Shown here: positions 8,743 through 17,274 of the stretch, one piece after another
Layout of the letters: each line of letters begins with the position of its first letter
Numbering within the stretch: the first letter of the stretch is position 1
Assembly (NCBI RefSeq): GCF_030813435.1
Contig: NZ_JAUSUG010000017.1
Coordinates: forward strand, 62,001-126,000
Source of the DNA: Evansella vedderi
Lineage (GTDB): Bacteria; Bacillota; Bacilli; Bacillales; Salisediminibacteriaceae
Reading direction: 5' to 3'
DNA: 64,000 bases
The notes under the pieces: model-generated
Database searches by the model: none
The model's input: only the letters and a program-made list of their open reading frames with translations
Told to the model about the DNA's origin: nothing
Program-made: the position numbers and the translations under genes

Positions 8743-9486
8743 ATGCTTAACCGAATTCCCACAAGTACATTTAATTGGATCTTCCTGATTGGAATTGCTC
8801 TTCTTTTTATTGAATTGTTCTTTTTCAATAGTGGACTAGTTTTTACCCTCCTACTCTTTTCCTTTTTAAGCTTTATTGGCAGGAAGAATTACCATAAAAC
8901 AATTGGGAAAGTACTATTTTGGGTTGGAATTATTATTTTATTTTTGACGATTATAAATATGCTAGCCGTCCGTTTTCTAGTGATAGCAGCCATTGCTTTA
9001 TTTTTTATTCATTACAAAAAATCGACAGATGAACCAGAGAAAGTTGACCCTGCAAATTCCCGACATCAACAAGGTACGGGCGCTTCACAAACACATGAAA
9101 ACCTGGTCTATGTGGAGCCATTATTTAGAAACCGTTTTTTTGGAAGTGAAAAAACTTCTGAAAAACCGTATCAATGGCGCGATATAAACGTTCATGGTGG
9201 ATTTGGTGACAAAATTATTGACTTAAGCAATACAGTTTTACCAGACGATCCTGTCATCTCCATCCGTCAGGTGGTTGGGAACGTAAAAATATATGTGCCT
9301 TATGATGTGGAGGTATCTATTCTTCACAGTTCCTTATTCGGAAGGGCAACCATTTTTAACAAAAAGCATCTACAGCTATTTAACCAAAGCCTATCCTATC
9401 AAACGGAGGATTATGGAACAGGTGCACCCAGAGTGAAGATTGTCACCTCGCTTATGTCAGGAGATATTGAGGTGAAACGCATATGA
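8743..9486 (+). CDS. liaF: LiaF, negative regulator of envelope-stress signalling
   Basis: 247 residues. In Firmicutes LiaF is a membrane protein that keeps LiaRS silent until cell-wall antibiotics such as bacitracin disturb lipid II cycling. The N-terminal 95 residues hold about four hydrophobic helices; after a linker comes the soluble C-terminal domain, with INVHGGFGDKIIDLSNTVLP, VGNVKIYVPYDVEVSI and GAPRVKIVTSLMSGDIEV, typical of the LiaF/VraT beta-helical domain. Start ATG 8743 follows AAAGGAGGGCAATA. The last codons overlap the liaS start (ATGA), so the pair is coupled. Confidence 0.92.
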   Translation: MLNRIPTSTFNWIFLIGIALLFIELFFFNSGLVFTLLLFSFLSFIGRKNYHKTIGKVLFWVGIIILFLTIINMLAVRFLVIAAIALFFIHYKKSTDEPEKVDPANSRHQQGTGASQTHENLVYVEPLFRNRFFGSEKTSEKPYQWRDINVHGGFGDKIIDLSNTVLPDDPVISIRQVVGNVKIYVPYDVEVSILHSSLFGRATIFNKKHLQLFNQSLSYQTEDYGTGAPRVKIVTSLMSGDIEVKRI

Positions 9487-10529
9487 GCCTCATTATAAAA
9501 CAAATAGTAGTTGGACTGCTTAGCTCTTTCTTGCTGGCCATTTTCCTCTTAGGAACAACCTTTATCCTATTTCCAATAGAGGAATGGAATGTATTGTGGC
9601 AAGGAAGACTTTTCGACATACCTTATATTGTTCTTCTCCTTTCCATAATCGGAGTATTTGGCATCGCCACAGGTACCATTTACGGGATACAAATCCGCGG
9701 GAAGCTACATTACCTAGAGGAACGACTGGAAGAAATAATGAAAGGTCAACGGCTTACAACCGAACCGATGGAAAAAAATAAGGATTTATTTCTTATACAA
9801 CAAAAGCTTTTACAAGTAGAAAATAAATTAATTCAGCAGACACAGCTTTCTCAACGACTTGTTTCCGAAAGGACGGAGGAACGGGAGAAAAGCCTGCAGG
9901 AGGTTGTACTCCAAGAACGTAGCCGACTGGCAAGGGAGCTTCACGATTCCGTTAGCCAGCAATTATTTGCAGCATCTATGATGATGTCTGCCATCAATGA
10001 AGGTAATCCTCCGGAAGATCCAGTTGTGAAAAAACAGCTAGGACTAGTAGAAAAAATGATCGATCAATCTCAATTAGAAATGCGCGCCTTACTCCTCCAT
10101 TTACGTCCAATCGCATTAAAGGAGAAATCTCTCCATGAAGGAATGGAGGAATTACTAATGGAGTTAAGGCAGAAGGTACCTATGACGATAGACTGGAAAT
10201 TGGAGCCCCTTCAGCTAGAAAAGGGTGTGGAGGATCATTTGTTTCGTATTCTACAGGAGGCAGTATCCAACGCACTGAGACATTCCAAGGCAGACCACCT
10301 GAATGTCTTGCTCATTGAGCGGGATGGAATGGTTATTATGAGAATTTCCGATGACGGTATTGGCTTCAATGTGGAAGAAGGGAAGTCCAATGGTTCCTAT
10401 GGCTTACAAAATATGCATGAACGTGCAGAGGAAATTGGCGGGACATTAAAGGTAGTAAGTGTCGAAGGGGAGGGCAGCAGATTAGAAATAAAAGTTCCAT
10501 ATCGAAGAGGGGGCGAGGAGAATGATTAA
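9483..10529 (+). CDS. liaS: LiaS sensor histidine kinase
   Basis: 348 residues. Two N-terminal transmembrane helices (about 8-30 and 45-68) enclose a very short extracellular loop, the intramembrane-sensing layout. A HAMP/coiled segment leads to the HisKA_3 box RSRLARELHDSVSQQLFAA with phospho-acceptor H154, followed by the ATPase domain: N box LFRILQEAVSNALRHSKA, G1 box ISDDGIGF and G2 box GSYGLQNMHERAEEIGG. It should phosphorylate the LiaR protein encoded just downstream. Start overlaps liaF and the end overlaps liaR by 8 nt. Confidence 0.95.
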   Translation: MSLIIKQIVVGLLSSFLLAIFLLGTTFILFPIEEWNVLWQGRLFDIPYIVLLLSIIGVFGIATGTIYGIQIRGKLHYLEERLEEIMKGQRLTTEPMEKNKDLFLIQQKLLQVENKLIQQTQLSQRLVSERTEEREKSLQEVVLQERSRLARELHDSVSQQLFAASMMMSAINEGNPPEDPVVKKQLGLVEKMIDQSQLEMRALLLHLRPIALKEKSLHEGMEELLMELRQKVPMTIDWKLEPLQLEKGVEDHLFRILQEAVSNALRHSKADHLNVLLIERDGMVIMRISDDGIGFNVEEGKSNGSYGLQNMHERAEEIGGTLKVVSVEGEGSRLEIKVPYRRGGEEND

Positions 10530-11154
10530 AGTTTTATTTGCAGATGATCATGAGATGGTTCGAATTGGCGTTTCCTCCTATTTGTCAGCCCAGCCAGATA
10601 TTGAAGTGATGGCGGAAGCAGATGATGGGGGAGATGCAGTAAAGCTGGCACTTGAGTTAAAGCCAGATATTATTTTAATGGATTTAGTCATGAAAAAAAT
10701 GGATGGAATCGAAGCAACGAGAAACATCATATCCCAATGGCCGGAAGCGAGGATTATCATTGTCACAAGCTTTCTAGACGACGAAAAAGTTTATCCCGCA
10801 CTGGAAGCGGGGGCAACGAGCTATATGTTGAAGACCTCCAAAGCAAAAGATATTGCCGAAGCGATCCGTGCAACTTACCAAGGTCAGTCCATATTAGAGC
10901 CTGAAGTAACGGGAAAAATCATGTCCAAAATGCGCCAGAAGCCAGAGATTCACCGCCATGACCATTTGACAGAAAGGGAAATGGAAGTGTTAATGCTCAT
11001 GACGAAAGGGAAGACGAACCAAGAAATTGCTGATGAGCTATTTATTGCTTTAAAAACGGTTAAGGTACATGTGAGTAATATTTTGAGTAAGTTGGAAGTC
11101 CATGATCGAACACAGGCGGTGATTTATGCCTTCAATCAAGAATTATTCAAGTAA
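10522..11154 (+). CDS. liaR: LiaR response regulator (NarL family)
   Basis: 210 residues. Receiver domain with acidic pocket D8/D9, phospho-acceptor D54 (ILMDLVMKKMDG), T/S switch in IIIVTSF and K105 in SYMLKTSKAKD. The C-terminal LuxR/NarL DNA-binding domain has TEREMEVLMLMTKGKTNQEI and LFIALKTVKVHVSNILSKLE. It is predicted to bind the lia operon promoter and other envelope-stress promoters when phosphorylated by LiaS. It overlaps liaS by 8 nt and is followed by an unrelated small gene after 30 nt. Confidence 0.95.
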   Translation: MIKVLFADDHEMVRIGVSSYLSAQPDIEVMAEADDGGDAVKLALELKPDIILMDLVMKKMDGIEATRNIISQWPEARIIIVTSFLDDEKVYPALEAGATSYMLKTSKAKDIAEAIRATYQGQSILEPEVTGKIMSKMRQKPEIHRHDHLTEREMEVLMLMTKGKTNQEIADELFIALKTVKVHVSNILSKLEVHDRTQAVIYAFNQELFK

Positions 11155-11184
11155 TGAAGCGGAAGCTCAGTGGAGGAAAAAAAG

Positions 11185-11805
11185 ATGAATCGTAGTTTTG
11201 TATTTATTGTCCTTATCTTTTTAGTGAGTTTTATTTTAGCCTTTTTTGGTGTAAGTGTAGTTATTAGCTTCTTTATTATTATTGGAATGGTTGCGTTGTA
11301 TTTCTTCATGTTGATAAGTCCTGTTTTATTGACTAACAATATTTCAGTTGCTGAGAAGTTTTTGAAGGAGAATAAAAGTGATCCTACTTATTATTTCCTC
11401 TATTCCATTGCAAACAAAGTTGATAAAGAGGTGGATGAGGCTTTTGCAAAAGTAAAGGAAAAGTATAATAACTCTTCCAAACTCCCGATATTTCAAACTA
11501 CATACGCCCTTTATAAAGGTGATTTAAATGGTGCTAGAGAGTACGTTGATAAAATAAACCAACCAGTTTATCGAGACTATTATTATACATCTATTTTGAT
11601 AGAAGAAGAGAATTTTTATAAAGCACGTTCCATTGCCGAAACTCTTAATAAAAAGTGGATGAAAGATACAGTTTTAGGGGAGTTATACAAAAAGGAAGGT
11701 AACTTGGAACTAGCCACTAAGTATGTAAAACAAGCCCTTAAACAAACTAGAGGAATACAGAAATACAGTATTTATAAAAATTTTACAGACTTACTAGAAC
11801 GCTAA
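11185..11805 (+). CDS. Membrane-anchored TPR-like protein, unknown function
   Basis: 206 residues. Start ATG 11185 is preferred to GTG 11170 because GTGGAGG lies between them. Two closely spaced hydrophobic helices (about residues 5-25 and 28-48) are followed by a helical cytoplasmic domain of about 150 residues whose repeated pattern (SIANKVDKEVDEAFAKVKE, ALYKGDLNGAREYVDKI, EENFYKARSIAETLNKKW, KKEGNLELATKYVKQALKQ) looks like four degenerate tetratricopeptide repeats. This suggests a protein-protein scaffold at the membrane. It follows liaR by 30 nt in the same direction and could be a last member of the lia transcription unit, though base composition is more AT-rich. Confidence 0.65.
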   Translation: MNRSFVFIVLIFLVSFILAFFGVSVVISFFIIIGMVALYFFMLISPVLLTNNISVAEKFLKENKSDPTYYFLYSIANKVDKEVDEAFAKVKEKYNNSSKLPIFQTTYALYKGDLNGAREYVDKINQPVYRDYYYTSILIEEENFYKARSIAETLNKKWMKDTVLGELYKKEGNLELATKYVKQALKQTRGIQKYSIYKNFTDLLER

Positions 11806-11870
11806 AAAATAATATAAAAGGGGGGGCTCAGCGGTATTTAAACCATTAGCCCTCTCTCTTTATTAGCTCA

Positions 11871-12749
11871 TCACAAATTCAGTCTCCTATTAACATATTC
11901 CAAGAATACATCTGCAATATTAATGGAGCTGTTCATATATAAGCTGCGACACCCTACAGCATCCTCCATCTCATTAAAAAGGAGGTTACCCCCTTCATCG
12001 AAAAGGAAATCAATACCGACAAAATCTAATGTAATATCTTTACACATCGTTTCAAGGAAAGCCCTTTCCAGATTATTTAGTTCATAAAGCCGAGAAGTTC
12101 CCCCAGTGGAAATGTTAGCTCGAATTTCGTTCCTATTGACAGATTGCCGTAAAACAGCACCTACCACTTTATTTCCAACAATATAAACCCGAAGGTCTTT
12201 CCCAGGCTGTCCGCATACAGGCTGAATAATGACATCTTTTTGGATTTTTTGTAATCCAGAAGCTAATTCCTCCGCAGACGAAATTAATTGGACGCCAGTT
12301 CCCCCTCTGCCTAGCGGATCTTTCATTACAAAGGGGAAGGGTAATGGCATATCCCCAATACTTTGCAAACGCTCCTTCGTTGTGGAAACTGTTTGCAGCA
12401 TCGGTATATTTTTTTGTTGAAAATAAGCATGTGCTAGTCGCTTATCATTAGCAATTCTTGCAACAAATGGAGAATTAAAGGCGGGTATTCCTGCAAAAGC
12501 AGCCATTTCATTTAACCAAGGAGAAACGGAACGATTAATCATATAGGAAGGGCCTTTCTCTCCTTCTACACTAAAAGGTACTTTTCCCTCTTCGATTTTC
12601 CAAATTAATTGTTCCAATGTGAACAACAAAAGGGAATGTCCTTGTCCTTTTGCAGACTCCTTTAAGAGGGAAATAAAGCGTTCATTCCGCCTAATATCCT
12701 CTTCACGATATACTAATAATCCAACTGTTTCTACATCCTTTTCCATCAT
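11871..12749 (-). CDS. ATP-grasp (RimK/GshB-like) ligase, unknown substrate
   Basis: 292 residues. ATP-grasp layout: N-terminal domain (GLLVYREEDIRRNERFISLL), a conserved segment with NDKRLAHAYFQQKNIPMLQT, the ATP-binding loop VMKDPLGRGGTGVQLI, then IIQPVCGQPGKDLRVYIVGN, RANISTGGTSRLYEL and the metal-binding end VGIDFLFDEGGNLLFNEME. Proteins of this type join a carboxylate to an amine or thiol using ATP (RimK, glutathione synthase and lysine biosynthesis LysX relatives). The substrate cannot be told from the sequence. It stands alone on the minus strand, divergent from folC. Start is either of the two adjacent ATGs (12749 or 12746), preceded by GAAGGTGAT. Confidence 0.82.
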   Translation of the reverse strand: MMEKDVETVGLLVYREEDIRRNERFISLLKESAKGQGHSLLLFTLEQLIWKIEEGKVPFSVEGEKGPSYMINRSVSPWLNEMAAFAGIPAFNSPFVARIANDKRLAHAYFQQKNIPMLQTVSTTKERLQSIGDMPLPFPFVMKDPLGRGGTGVQLISSAEELASGLQKIQKDVIIQPVCGQPGKDLRVYIVGNKVVGAVLRQSVNRNEIRANISTGGTSRLYELNNLERAFLETMCKDITLDFVGIDFLFDEGGNLLFNEMEDAVGCRSLYMNSSINIADVFLEYVNRRLNL

Positions 12750-12867
12750 TAATCACCTTCATCATCTATGTATAAGCCTTTCAGAATATATACTGCCTAT
12801 GGTAAAGTAATGATGGCATGGAATGATGGAAAAATCAATTGTTCTCATAGATGGAGGTTGTTAAACA

Positions 12868-14148
12868 ATGATAAATACATACAATGCTGCAATGGACTTT
12901 GTACAAACAAGAAAAGCAGCGGGAATTCGATATGACTTAACGAGAATGGAACGATTAATGGAGGAAATTCGTCACCCGGAAAGAAAGGTGAAGACCATCC
13001 ATGTAGCTGGTACGAATGGAAAGGGGTCTACCGTTACTTTTCTACGTTCCATTTTACAGGAATCGGGGATGTTTGTAGGTACTTACATGACTCCTGTTCC
13101 AGGGGACTATAGACATCAAATGGCTGTAAACAATGAACCTATGTCAGAGGAGGAGTTTGTGAACGTTCTGTCTGAAATAGAGTCTGGAGTCTTAACGGTG
13201 GAAGAGGAAATGGGGGAAATGATTAGTGAATTTGAATTAATTACTGCCATGTCCTTCTATTTTTTTTCCTTTAAAAAGCCAGTAGATCTTGCCATTATCG
13301 AAACAGGGATGGGAGGAAGAAATGATGCAACCAATGTAATTACTCCCCTTGTTTCCATCATTACAAATGTATCCTTAGACCACCAAGCATTTTTAGGGGA
13401 AACAGTGGAGGAAATTGCCTCAGAAAAGGCTGGAATTATTAAAGCTGGAGTCCCAGTAATGACTTCTTGCGGAGAACATGTTCTTCCAGTACTTCAAGGG
13501 GAAGCAAAACAAAAGAAATCAGCCATTTACCGCTTAGAGGAAAAGGTTCATTTCCATACTTTTTTGGAAGAAGGGGTACAAAAAATTGATTACGAAGCAC
13601 CTTATCGTAATCTAAAAAATGTTACTTTAGGGATGCTTGGAGACCATCAAGGGAAAAATGCCGCTCTTGCCATCATGACTTTGGACTACTTAAAGCAATT
13701 TTATGCGGTGATGGTTGACGATGAAGACATCATTACTGGGGTAAAAAATGCGATCCTCCCAGGCAGAAATGAAATTGTTAACACAAATCCGACTATTGTA
13801 TTAGATACGGCCCATAACCCTGACGCAATCGCCATAACCATTGAATCCATGAAGAAAATGTATAATAATAAAGAGATACATATTCTTTTTTCCGCAATGA
13901 AAGACAAAGATTATATGGGGATGATTCGCCAATTACAGGAGCTATCGAATCATGTATATATAACCACCTTTCAATCTGAACGGGCAATGGATGTAAGTCA
14001 ATTCAGCGATAACGATACGGTAACGGTTGTTAACGATCCATTTATTTGGTTAAAGGACTGGAAAGGGTATCATCATGACGAAGTTCTCCTAATAACGGGC
14101 TCTAATCAGTTTATTGGAGAAGTGAGGAACATATTAACTCCAAGCTAG
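12868..14148 (+). CDS. folC: Folylpolyglutamate synthase/dihydrofolate synthase
   Basis: 426 residues, normal for FolC. It adds glutamate to dihydropteroate and to folates, a cytoplasmic ATP-dependent reaction. Signature P-loop HVAGTNGKGST at residues 45-55, omega-loop region, ETGMGGRNDATNVI (Mg and folate contacts, family consensus ExGxGGRxDaTN), NVSLDHQAFLGETVEEIASEKAGI, and the C-terminal Mur-ligase-like domain with LPGRNEIV and LDTAHNPDAI. In Bacillus folC follows valS and precedes comC; here the order is kept but interrupted by other genes on both sides. Confidence 0.96.
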   Translation: MINTYNAAMDFVQTRKAAGIRYDLTRMERLMEEIRHPERKVKTIHVAGTNGKGSTVTFLRSILQESGMFVGTYMTPVPGDYRHQMAVNNEPMSEEEFVNVLSEIESGVLTVEEEMGEMISEFELITAMSFYFFSFKKPVDLAIIETGMGGRNDATNVITPLVSIITNVSLDHQAFLGETVEEIASEKAGIIKAGVPVMTSCGEHVLPVLQGEAKQKKSAIYRLEEKVHFHTFLEEGVQKIDYEAPYRNLKNVTLGMLGDHQGKNAALAIMTLDYLKQFYAVMVDDEDIITGVKNAILPGRNEIVNTNPTIVLDTAHNPDAIAITIESMKKMYNNKEIHILFSAMKDKDYMGMIRQLQELSNHVYITTFQSERAMDVSQFSDNDTVTVVNDPFIWLKDWKGYHHDEVLLITGSNQFIGEVRNILTPS

Positions 14149-14468
14149 GGGAAAGGTAACAAATTTATTTATTTTTGTAAAAAAGAAGGATAATATTGGA
14201 TTTTATCGAATTATATATATACTTATATATTAGTGATAAAAGCCTAATTCCACAGTAACGAAGCTGTTCTATATAAAGATAAAAAATGGCAATTTAATAT
14301 TTTTTACTGAACTATCGTTCACCATTTAGAACGGAACTGGTTATATGGAACTACTTTTGTTTTATCGGAAAAATTAACAGAATATTTCTTTTTTACAATT
14401 CTTTACTGTAGTAAAATGTTTATGTACGTGTTGATAATAACGTCAAGGTTTCGGGGGGAGGGTATGAC
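14149..14468. other. AT-rich intergenic region before the GGDEF gene
   Basis: 320 bp with no coding frame. It includes an AT-alternating stretch (about 14209-14232) and ends in the strong ribosome site GGGGGGAGGG of the next gene. No clear terminator for folC was seen. Confidence 0.4.
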
Positions 14469-16151
14469 GTGACGAAGCGGCAGCAAAAAGGAATTTGGGT
14501 TATTTGGACTCTCACTTTTCCTATATTTATCTATTTTTTTAGTATAAATGGAATACCAGTTGTACAAGAACATTGGGGCACTATCCTAGCATTTTTATGT
14601 TTAATCTTGATTGCATCCTGGTTTCCTATTCGTTTTCGTCATACCAATATCGTACCTTTACATGGTATATCCTTAGCGGTGTTCCTGCAATTTGGCTTGT
14701 TTGTGGAAGCCTTCGTTATGCAACTCGCCATGATGACCTCTCTCATGAGTTTAAGATTACCAAAGGCGGAAATATACCGATATCCTCTTAATTCCTTTAT
14801 CTTCTTAATCGTTTCCATATCCGCAGCAAGTGTTTATTATCTAGTTGGCGGCACTACGGGAAATTTCTCGGAAATCGCCCTTATGGATATGGTATTTCCA
14901 ATTATTATTTATGCATTTACGTATTTCTTTCTAAATAACTGGCTTATTTTTATCGTTCGAAAATATGTAGTTAAACTTAAAAATACACGTTTCTTTGATG
15001 AAGCCCTTGCATGGGAAGCGATGACCGCCATATTAATTGTTCCTGTAGGGATCACCTTAGTCCTCTTTTACCAAGAGGTGGGTTACTTAGCCATTGTATT
15101 AGTCGGAGTGCCACTGGTCAGTGTATCCTTGATCTTAAAGCTTTATAACGAAAGTGAGCGGACTGGAAAGCTGTTAAAGCAGGTCAGCTCCTTCGGTTTC
15201 CAAGTAAACGAAGGGCTCTCTGTGAAAAAAATAATCGATTTATTCTTTAAAACAGTTGCCTCCGTTTTCTCTGTTGACTACACGTATCTATATGAAACGG
15301 AAGATAAGAAGCTAAAGCTGACCCAAATCTATCCGGCTATGGAGACGAAGCACGGGACAATTGATAAGGTTAGTAACAAAGTTTTTCAAGAAAGGCAGTC
15401 CCTATTCTTTTCCAATGCTAAGCAATGGGAATATTTGCAAGGGGAATGCAACATTGATAATATTCAGTCTATTATGTCAGTACCTTGTATTCGAGATCAC
15501 GAGGTTGTGGCGGTTATTACCCTCGTATCTCATCGGAAGCGGGCCTTTGAGAAAAGTCATTTAAAAATATTAGAAATTATGGCTAATTACTTAGCCGTTG
15601 CTGTACAAAATGCAAGAAATTACGAACAGAAACAAAAGGAAAGCGAACGCTGTGCCTTAACTAACCTTTACAATTATCGTTATTTTGAGAATTTAATTCT
15701 CGAAAAATATGAAACTCCAGCAATGGAAGATAGTTTTGCTATCATTCTATTGGATTTAGACCACTTTAAGAAAATTAATGACACGTATGGACATCATAGT
15801 GGTAATGAGGTCCTTTGCCAGGTAGCAAGTGTTTTGAAAGAAACCATTGATGAAAGTGGAATGGTAGCACGATACGGTGGAGAAGAATTTGTTGTTCTCC
15901 TGGAAGGGTCTAATGTATTGTATGCAGAAAAAATAGCAGAAGCACTACGAAGCGAGATTGAGAGTCATCTGTTTACCGTGTCCGATGATCTAAAGGGACG
16001 GGAACGGAAGTCTATCCGTATCACAGCAAGCATCGGGGTTGCTGTAAAGTCAGAGCCTAATGAAACGGCCATGTCTGTATTAAGGAACGCAGACCGTGCC
16101 ATGTACACAGGGGCAAAGCAGCAAGGAAGAAACCGTGTTTCCCACTTCTAG
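14469..16151 (+). CDS. Membrane GAF-GGDEF diguanylate cyclase
   Basis: 560 residues, start GTG 14469 after GGGGGAGGG. About six N-terminal transmembrane helices (residues 10-225) are followed by a GAF sensor domain (about 235-390) and a C-terminal GGDEF domain (about 400-558). The active site reads RYGGEEFVVLL with GGEEF at 470-474, and FAIILLDLDHFKKINDTYGH supplies the metal and GTP contacts, so it should make c-di-GMP. B. subtilis has a similar six-helix GAF-GGDEF protein (YtrP). No RxxD inhibitory-site motif is obvious upstream of GGEEF. It lies between folC and comC, and a hairpin terminator follows. Confidence 0.88.
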   Translation: MTKRQQKGIWVIWTLTFPIFIYFFSINGIPVVQEHWGTILAFLCLILIASWFPIRFRHTNIVPLHGISLAVFLQFGLFVEAFVMQLAMMTSLMSLRLPKAEIYRYPLNSFIFLIVSISAASVYYLVGGTTGNFSEIALMDMVFPIIIYAFTYFFLNNWLIFIVRKYVVKLKNTRFFDEALAWEAMTAILIVPVGITLVLFYQEVGYLAIVLVGVPLVSVSLILKLYNESERTGKLLKQVSSFGFQVNEGLSVKKIIDLFFKTVASVFSVDYTYLYETEDKKLKLTQIYPAMETKHGTIDKVSNKVFQERQSLFFSNAKQWEYLQGECNIDNIQSIMSVPCIRDHEVVAVITLVSHRKRAFEKSHLKILEIMANYLAVAVQNARNYEQKQKESERCALTNLYNYRYFENLILEKYETPAMEDSFAIILLDLDHFKKINDTYGHHSGNEVLCQVASVLKETIDESGMVARYGGEEFVVLLEGSNVLYAEKIAEALRSEIESHLFTVSDDLKGRERKSIRITASIGVAVKSEPNETAMSVLRNADRAMYTGAKQQGRNRVSHF

Positions 16152-16162
16152 CAATTTTCTTT

Positions 16163-16193
16163 AACCCTCTTACCAAGAGCGAAGAGGGTTTTC
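16163..16193 (+). terminator. Terminator after the GGDEF gene
   Basis: 9-bp arms AACCCTCTT and AAGAGGGTT with a 10-nt loop, followed by TTCCC. Confidence 0.7.
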
Positions 16194-16230
16194 CCTTAAT
16201 TCCACTCAACTAAAAGGACTGAAACAATCT

Positions 16231-16989
16231 ATGGAAATCCTCCTTTATACATATTCGTTCGCCCTAGGACTTTTGTTGGGGTCCTTTTATAATGTTGTTG
16301 GTCTTCGTGTTCCGAAGAACCAATCTATCATTTTTCCGGCCTCTCACTGTACAGGTTGTCAGCGAAAGCTAACTCCCTTAGAACTCATACCTGTTCTCTC
16401 TTACATATTCCTTCGGGGCAAGTGTAAAAATTGTGGGGGGCGTGTTTCTCCCATTTATCCATTTGTTGAAATAACGACGGCAACTCTTTTTACGATCTCG
16501 CCATTACTGGTTGGATGGTCAAAAGAATTGCTCATCGCTTGGGCACTAATTTCTCTATTAATGATTATTTTTGTATCAGATATGGCTTATATGCTTATTC
16601 CAGATAAAGTTCTCCTCTATTTCGGTGTGTTCTTTGTTATTACCCGCCTATTTATACCTTTAGACCCATGGTGGGATGCCTATCTTGGTGCGGCCATCGG
16701 CTTTACCCTTCCACTTCTTATCGCTATCGTCAGTAAGGGCGGTATGGGCGGTGGAGATATAAAGCTCTTTGCCGTACTAGGTTTTGTATTAGGCTGGCAA
16801 GGTATTTTACTTGCATTTTTATTTTCCTCCTTTTACGGAGCATTCCTTGGGTTAATCGGAATGATCTTTGGAAAAGTAAAGCGGGGCCAACCAATGGCCT
16901 TCGGACCTTATATCGTATTAGGGGCATTAACAGCTTATTTTTTCGGTGAAAAAATCGTTAATTGGTATTTCACTAGTTTTATAGCTTAG
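16231..16989 (+). CDS. comC: Type IV prepilin peptidase ComC
   Basis: 252 residues. Membrane aspartic peptidase that cleaves and N-methylates prepilin-like ComG proteins needed for DNA uptake. Features: N-terminal helix with GSFYNVVGLRVPK, the cytoplasmic zinc-binding loop with two C-x2-C pairs (Cys40/43 and Cys65/68), then multiple helices carrying the catalytic Asp in VSDMAYMLIPDKV and GMGGGDIKLFAVLG. All catalytic residues appear present. Location between folC and spoIIB matches Bacillus. The comG operon is not in this window. Confidence 0.95.
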   Translation: MEILLYTYSFALGLLLGSFYNVVGLRVPKNQSIIFPASHCTGCQRKLTPLELIPVLSYIFLRGKCKNCGGRVSPIYPFVEITTATLFTISPLLVGWSKELLIAWALISLLMIIFVSDMAYMLIPDKVLLYFGVFFVITRLFIPLDPWWDAYLGAAIGFTLPLLIAIVSKGGMGGGDIKLFAVLGFVLGWQGILLAFLFSSFYGAFLGLIGMIFGKVKRGQPMAFGPYIVLGALTAYFFGEKIVNWYFTSFIA

Positions 16990-17101
16990 CGTATTCCCAT
17001 TAGGGACTACCAGGTACAAAACAAACCCGCTCCCTAGGAATAGTGAAACCAATACCAGCTCTAGCTCAAGATCCACTACTGACACTGATGACGAAGACTA
17101 A
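16985..17101 (+). other. Short open stretch with a Ser/Thr/Asp-rich tail, possible gene remnant
   Basis: After comC a frame without a start codon runs to the TAA at 17099-17101. Its last residues (NSETNTSSSSRSTTDTDDED) look like a natural low-complexity C-terminus rather than random translation. A terminator follows directly. This may be the 3' relic of a deleted gene; no 5' part is visible. The evidence is compositional only. Confidence 0.25.
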
Positions 17102-17108
17102 TTAATAG

Positions 17109-17138
17109 AAGCTTTCCCATTCAAGGGAAGGCTTTTTT
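17109..17138 (+). terminator. Terminator downstream of comC
   Basis: Arms GAAGCTTTCCC and GGGAAGGCTTTTTT with a 6-nt loop and a clear T run. Confidence 0.75.
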
Positions 17139-17274
17139 CTGTAATAACTCTTTCATTTTCCCCTTCTAAAAATCTATCATTTTTTTCAAAAATATATTAT
17201 TTTTCCGTTCTAGTATTCTCTTTTTCCTAATAGAATATATCAACGAGTCCTAGAGAGGAAGGAGTCAGGTAGAA

